A stretch of DNA of 6,522 nucleotides from SAR324 cluster bacterium (lineage in GTDB: Bacteria > SAR324 > JACQKK01), in assembly GCA_022572825.1 (NCBI GenBank), contig JACZVE010000161.1, forward strand, positions 1 through 6,522, read 5' to 3'. The notes below the pieces were generated by a model. The model was given only the letters and a program-made list of their open reading frames with translations. It searched no databases and was not told the DNA's origin. Below, one piece after another: positions 6,103 through 6,522 of this stretch. A program made the position numbers and the translations under genes. Position 1 is the first letter of the stretch. Each line of letters opens with the position of its first letter.

Positions 6103-6191
6103 TGCCCAATCTCATCAATAGTCTTTAGCCGTTTGATTTGAACTCCGTGGAACCCCCGAAATCCGCGGATCTGATTATTGCAGAGGTCTCA
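6097..6191 (+). repeat. Intergenic repeat, copy 2 (matches 1791-1884)
   Basis: It lies between the convergent phosphoesterase and aldo/keto reductase genes. The strong match to copy 1 runs from TCATCAAT at 6112 to GAGGTCTCA at 6190. A further 9-nt match, GCCTGATGC (6097-6105), contains the last alanine codon and TGA of the phosphoesterase gene. The 9-nt units are more GC-rich here: AACTCCGTG, GAACCCCCG, AAATCCGCG (6141-6167). ATCCGCGGAT (6161-6170) is a perfect palindrome. TCCGTGG (6144-6150) can pair with CCGCGGA (6163-6169) with one G-U pair around a 12-nt loop. It could influence transcript 3' ends, but it lacks the T-run of a classical terminator. Confidence 0.8.
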
Positions 6192-6206
6192 ACAGGGTAT
6201 ACCTGT
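6192..6206. terminator. Weak hairpin between the convergent genes
   Basis: ACAGG (6192-6196) and CCTGT (6202-6206) form a perfect 5-bp stem around a GTATA loop. It sits 20 nt past the end of the aldo/keto reductase frame and directly after repeat copy 2. No T-run follows on either strand, so a terminator role is a guess from position only. Confidence 0.2.
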
Positions 6207-6225
6207 GCCTATAGCGGTTTGCGGT

Positions 6226-6522
6226 TCACTTCCGCGGCAGCGGAACGCCGGGGTGGTGGTTGTCCAGCAGCCGTTGCGTGCCGCCCCAGCGCACGTCCAT
6301 TATTTCGGGCGGCGGGTTGACGAGGTAATCGAGGGGGAATCCCAGGTCGATGCGGCTCGCCTCGTCGAGTTGGCGCAGGTGGTCATCGCCGAGGGTAAAC
6401 GCCAGGCACCGCAGATTTTCGCGAAGCTGGCTTTCCGTGCGGACGCCGAGGATGGGAATGAACTGTCCCGGCTGTCGTAGCACCCAGTTGAGCGCCACCT
6501 GGGCCGGTGAGCGCCCGATCGC
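6226..6522 (-). CDS. Aldo/keto reductase, C-terminal part
   Basis: 98 residues from the right edge to a TGA at 6228-6226; the N-terminal two thirds, with the catalytic Asp-Tyr-Lys-His set, lie outside. The visible part starts AIGRSPAQVALNWVLRQPG, the helix before the last strand of the TIM barrel. Then comes IPILGVRTESQLRENL, the family segment whose Arg and following residues hold the adenine phosphate of NADPH. Next is LGDDHLRQLDEAS, the C-terminal helix, and a tail of about 40 residues with FPLDYL and several prolines. The enzyme reduces a carbonyl with NAD(P)H; the substrate is unknown. It converges on the phosphoesterase gene with 123 nt between their stop codons, a gap largely filled by repeat copy 2. 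An internal GTG at 6498 is not taken as the start because family sequence continues upstream of it. Confidence 0.9.
   Translation of the reverse strand, partial: AIGRSPAQVALNWVLRQPGQFIPILGVRTESQLRENLRCLAFTLGDDHLRQLDEASRIDLGFPLDYLVNPPPEIMDVRWGGTQRLLDNHHPGVPLPRK

Noticed and set aside
1791..6191. The repeat pair as ends of a composite transposon carrying the four genes
   Set aside because: The copies are in direct orientation and only about 85% alike, there is no transposase between them, and no target duplication was seen.

Overview
The window comes from a GC-rich bacterium (coding parts about 65% GC by eye) and looks like ordinary chromosome. No phage, plasmid, transposase, CRISPR, tRNA or rRNA signal was seen. 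The lineage cannot be fixed from sequence alone. A short homogentisate-dioxygenase-like protein, a DUF4380 protein, and intergenic repeats built from 9-nt AATCCGCG-like units would suit an environmental bacterium of the PVC, Hydrogenedentota or Chloroflexota kind, but that is a guess.

Layout. (1) Bases 1-1019, minus strand: the N-terminal 339 residues of a protein with a signal peptide and an NMT1/THI5-like periplasmic binding domain. It runs off the left edge and is probably the sensory half of a larger signalling protein. (2) Bases 1020-2079: a 1.06-kb divergent gap with no convincing gene. Its middle (about 1390-1900) is clearly AT-richer than its surroundings. It holds two intergenic repeat segments, a hairpin-rich patch, and a 15-bp tandem array whose central units are interrupted dyads. 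(3) Bases 2080-6102, plus strand: four genes in line, encoding a short homogentisate 1,2-dioxygenase-type cupin protein, a DUF4380 (galactose-mutarotase-like) protein, a stand-alone NAD(P)H-hydrate epimerase-type protein with an altered glycine-rich loop, and a class III (GpdQ/CpdA-type) metallophosphoesterase. The gaps of 190, 103 and 115 nt permit but do not prove cotranscription. (4) Bases 6097-6191: a second copy of the intergenic repeat, directly at the end of the phosphoesterase gene. (5) Bases 6226-6522, minus strand: the C-terminal 98 residues of an aldo/keto reductase that runs off the right edge and converges on the phosphoesterase gene.

How the genes work together is not evident. 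The dioxygenase has none of the usual tyrosine-catabolism partners here (fumarylacetoacetase, maleylacetoacetate isomerase). The epimerase repairs a damaged cofactor, and the phosphoesterase hydrolyses a phosphodiester of unknown identity. I see no clear new multi-gene system. The signals most worth a second look are non-coding: the repeat family with 9-nt units, and the 15-bp array ahead of the dioxygenase gene.
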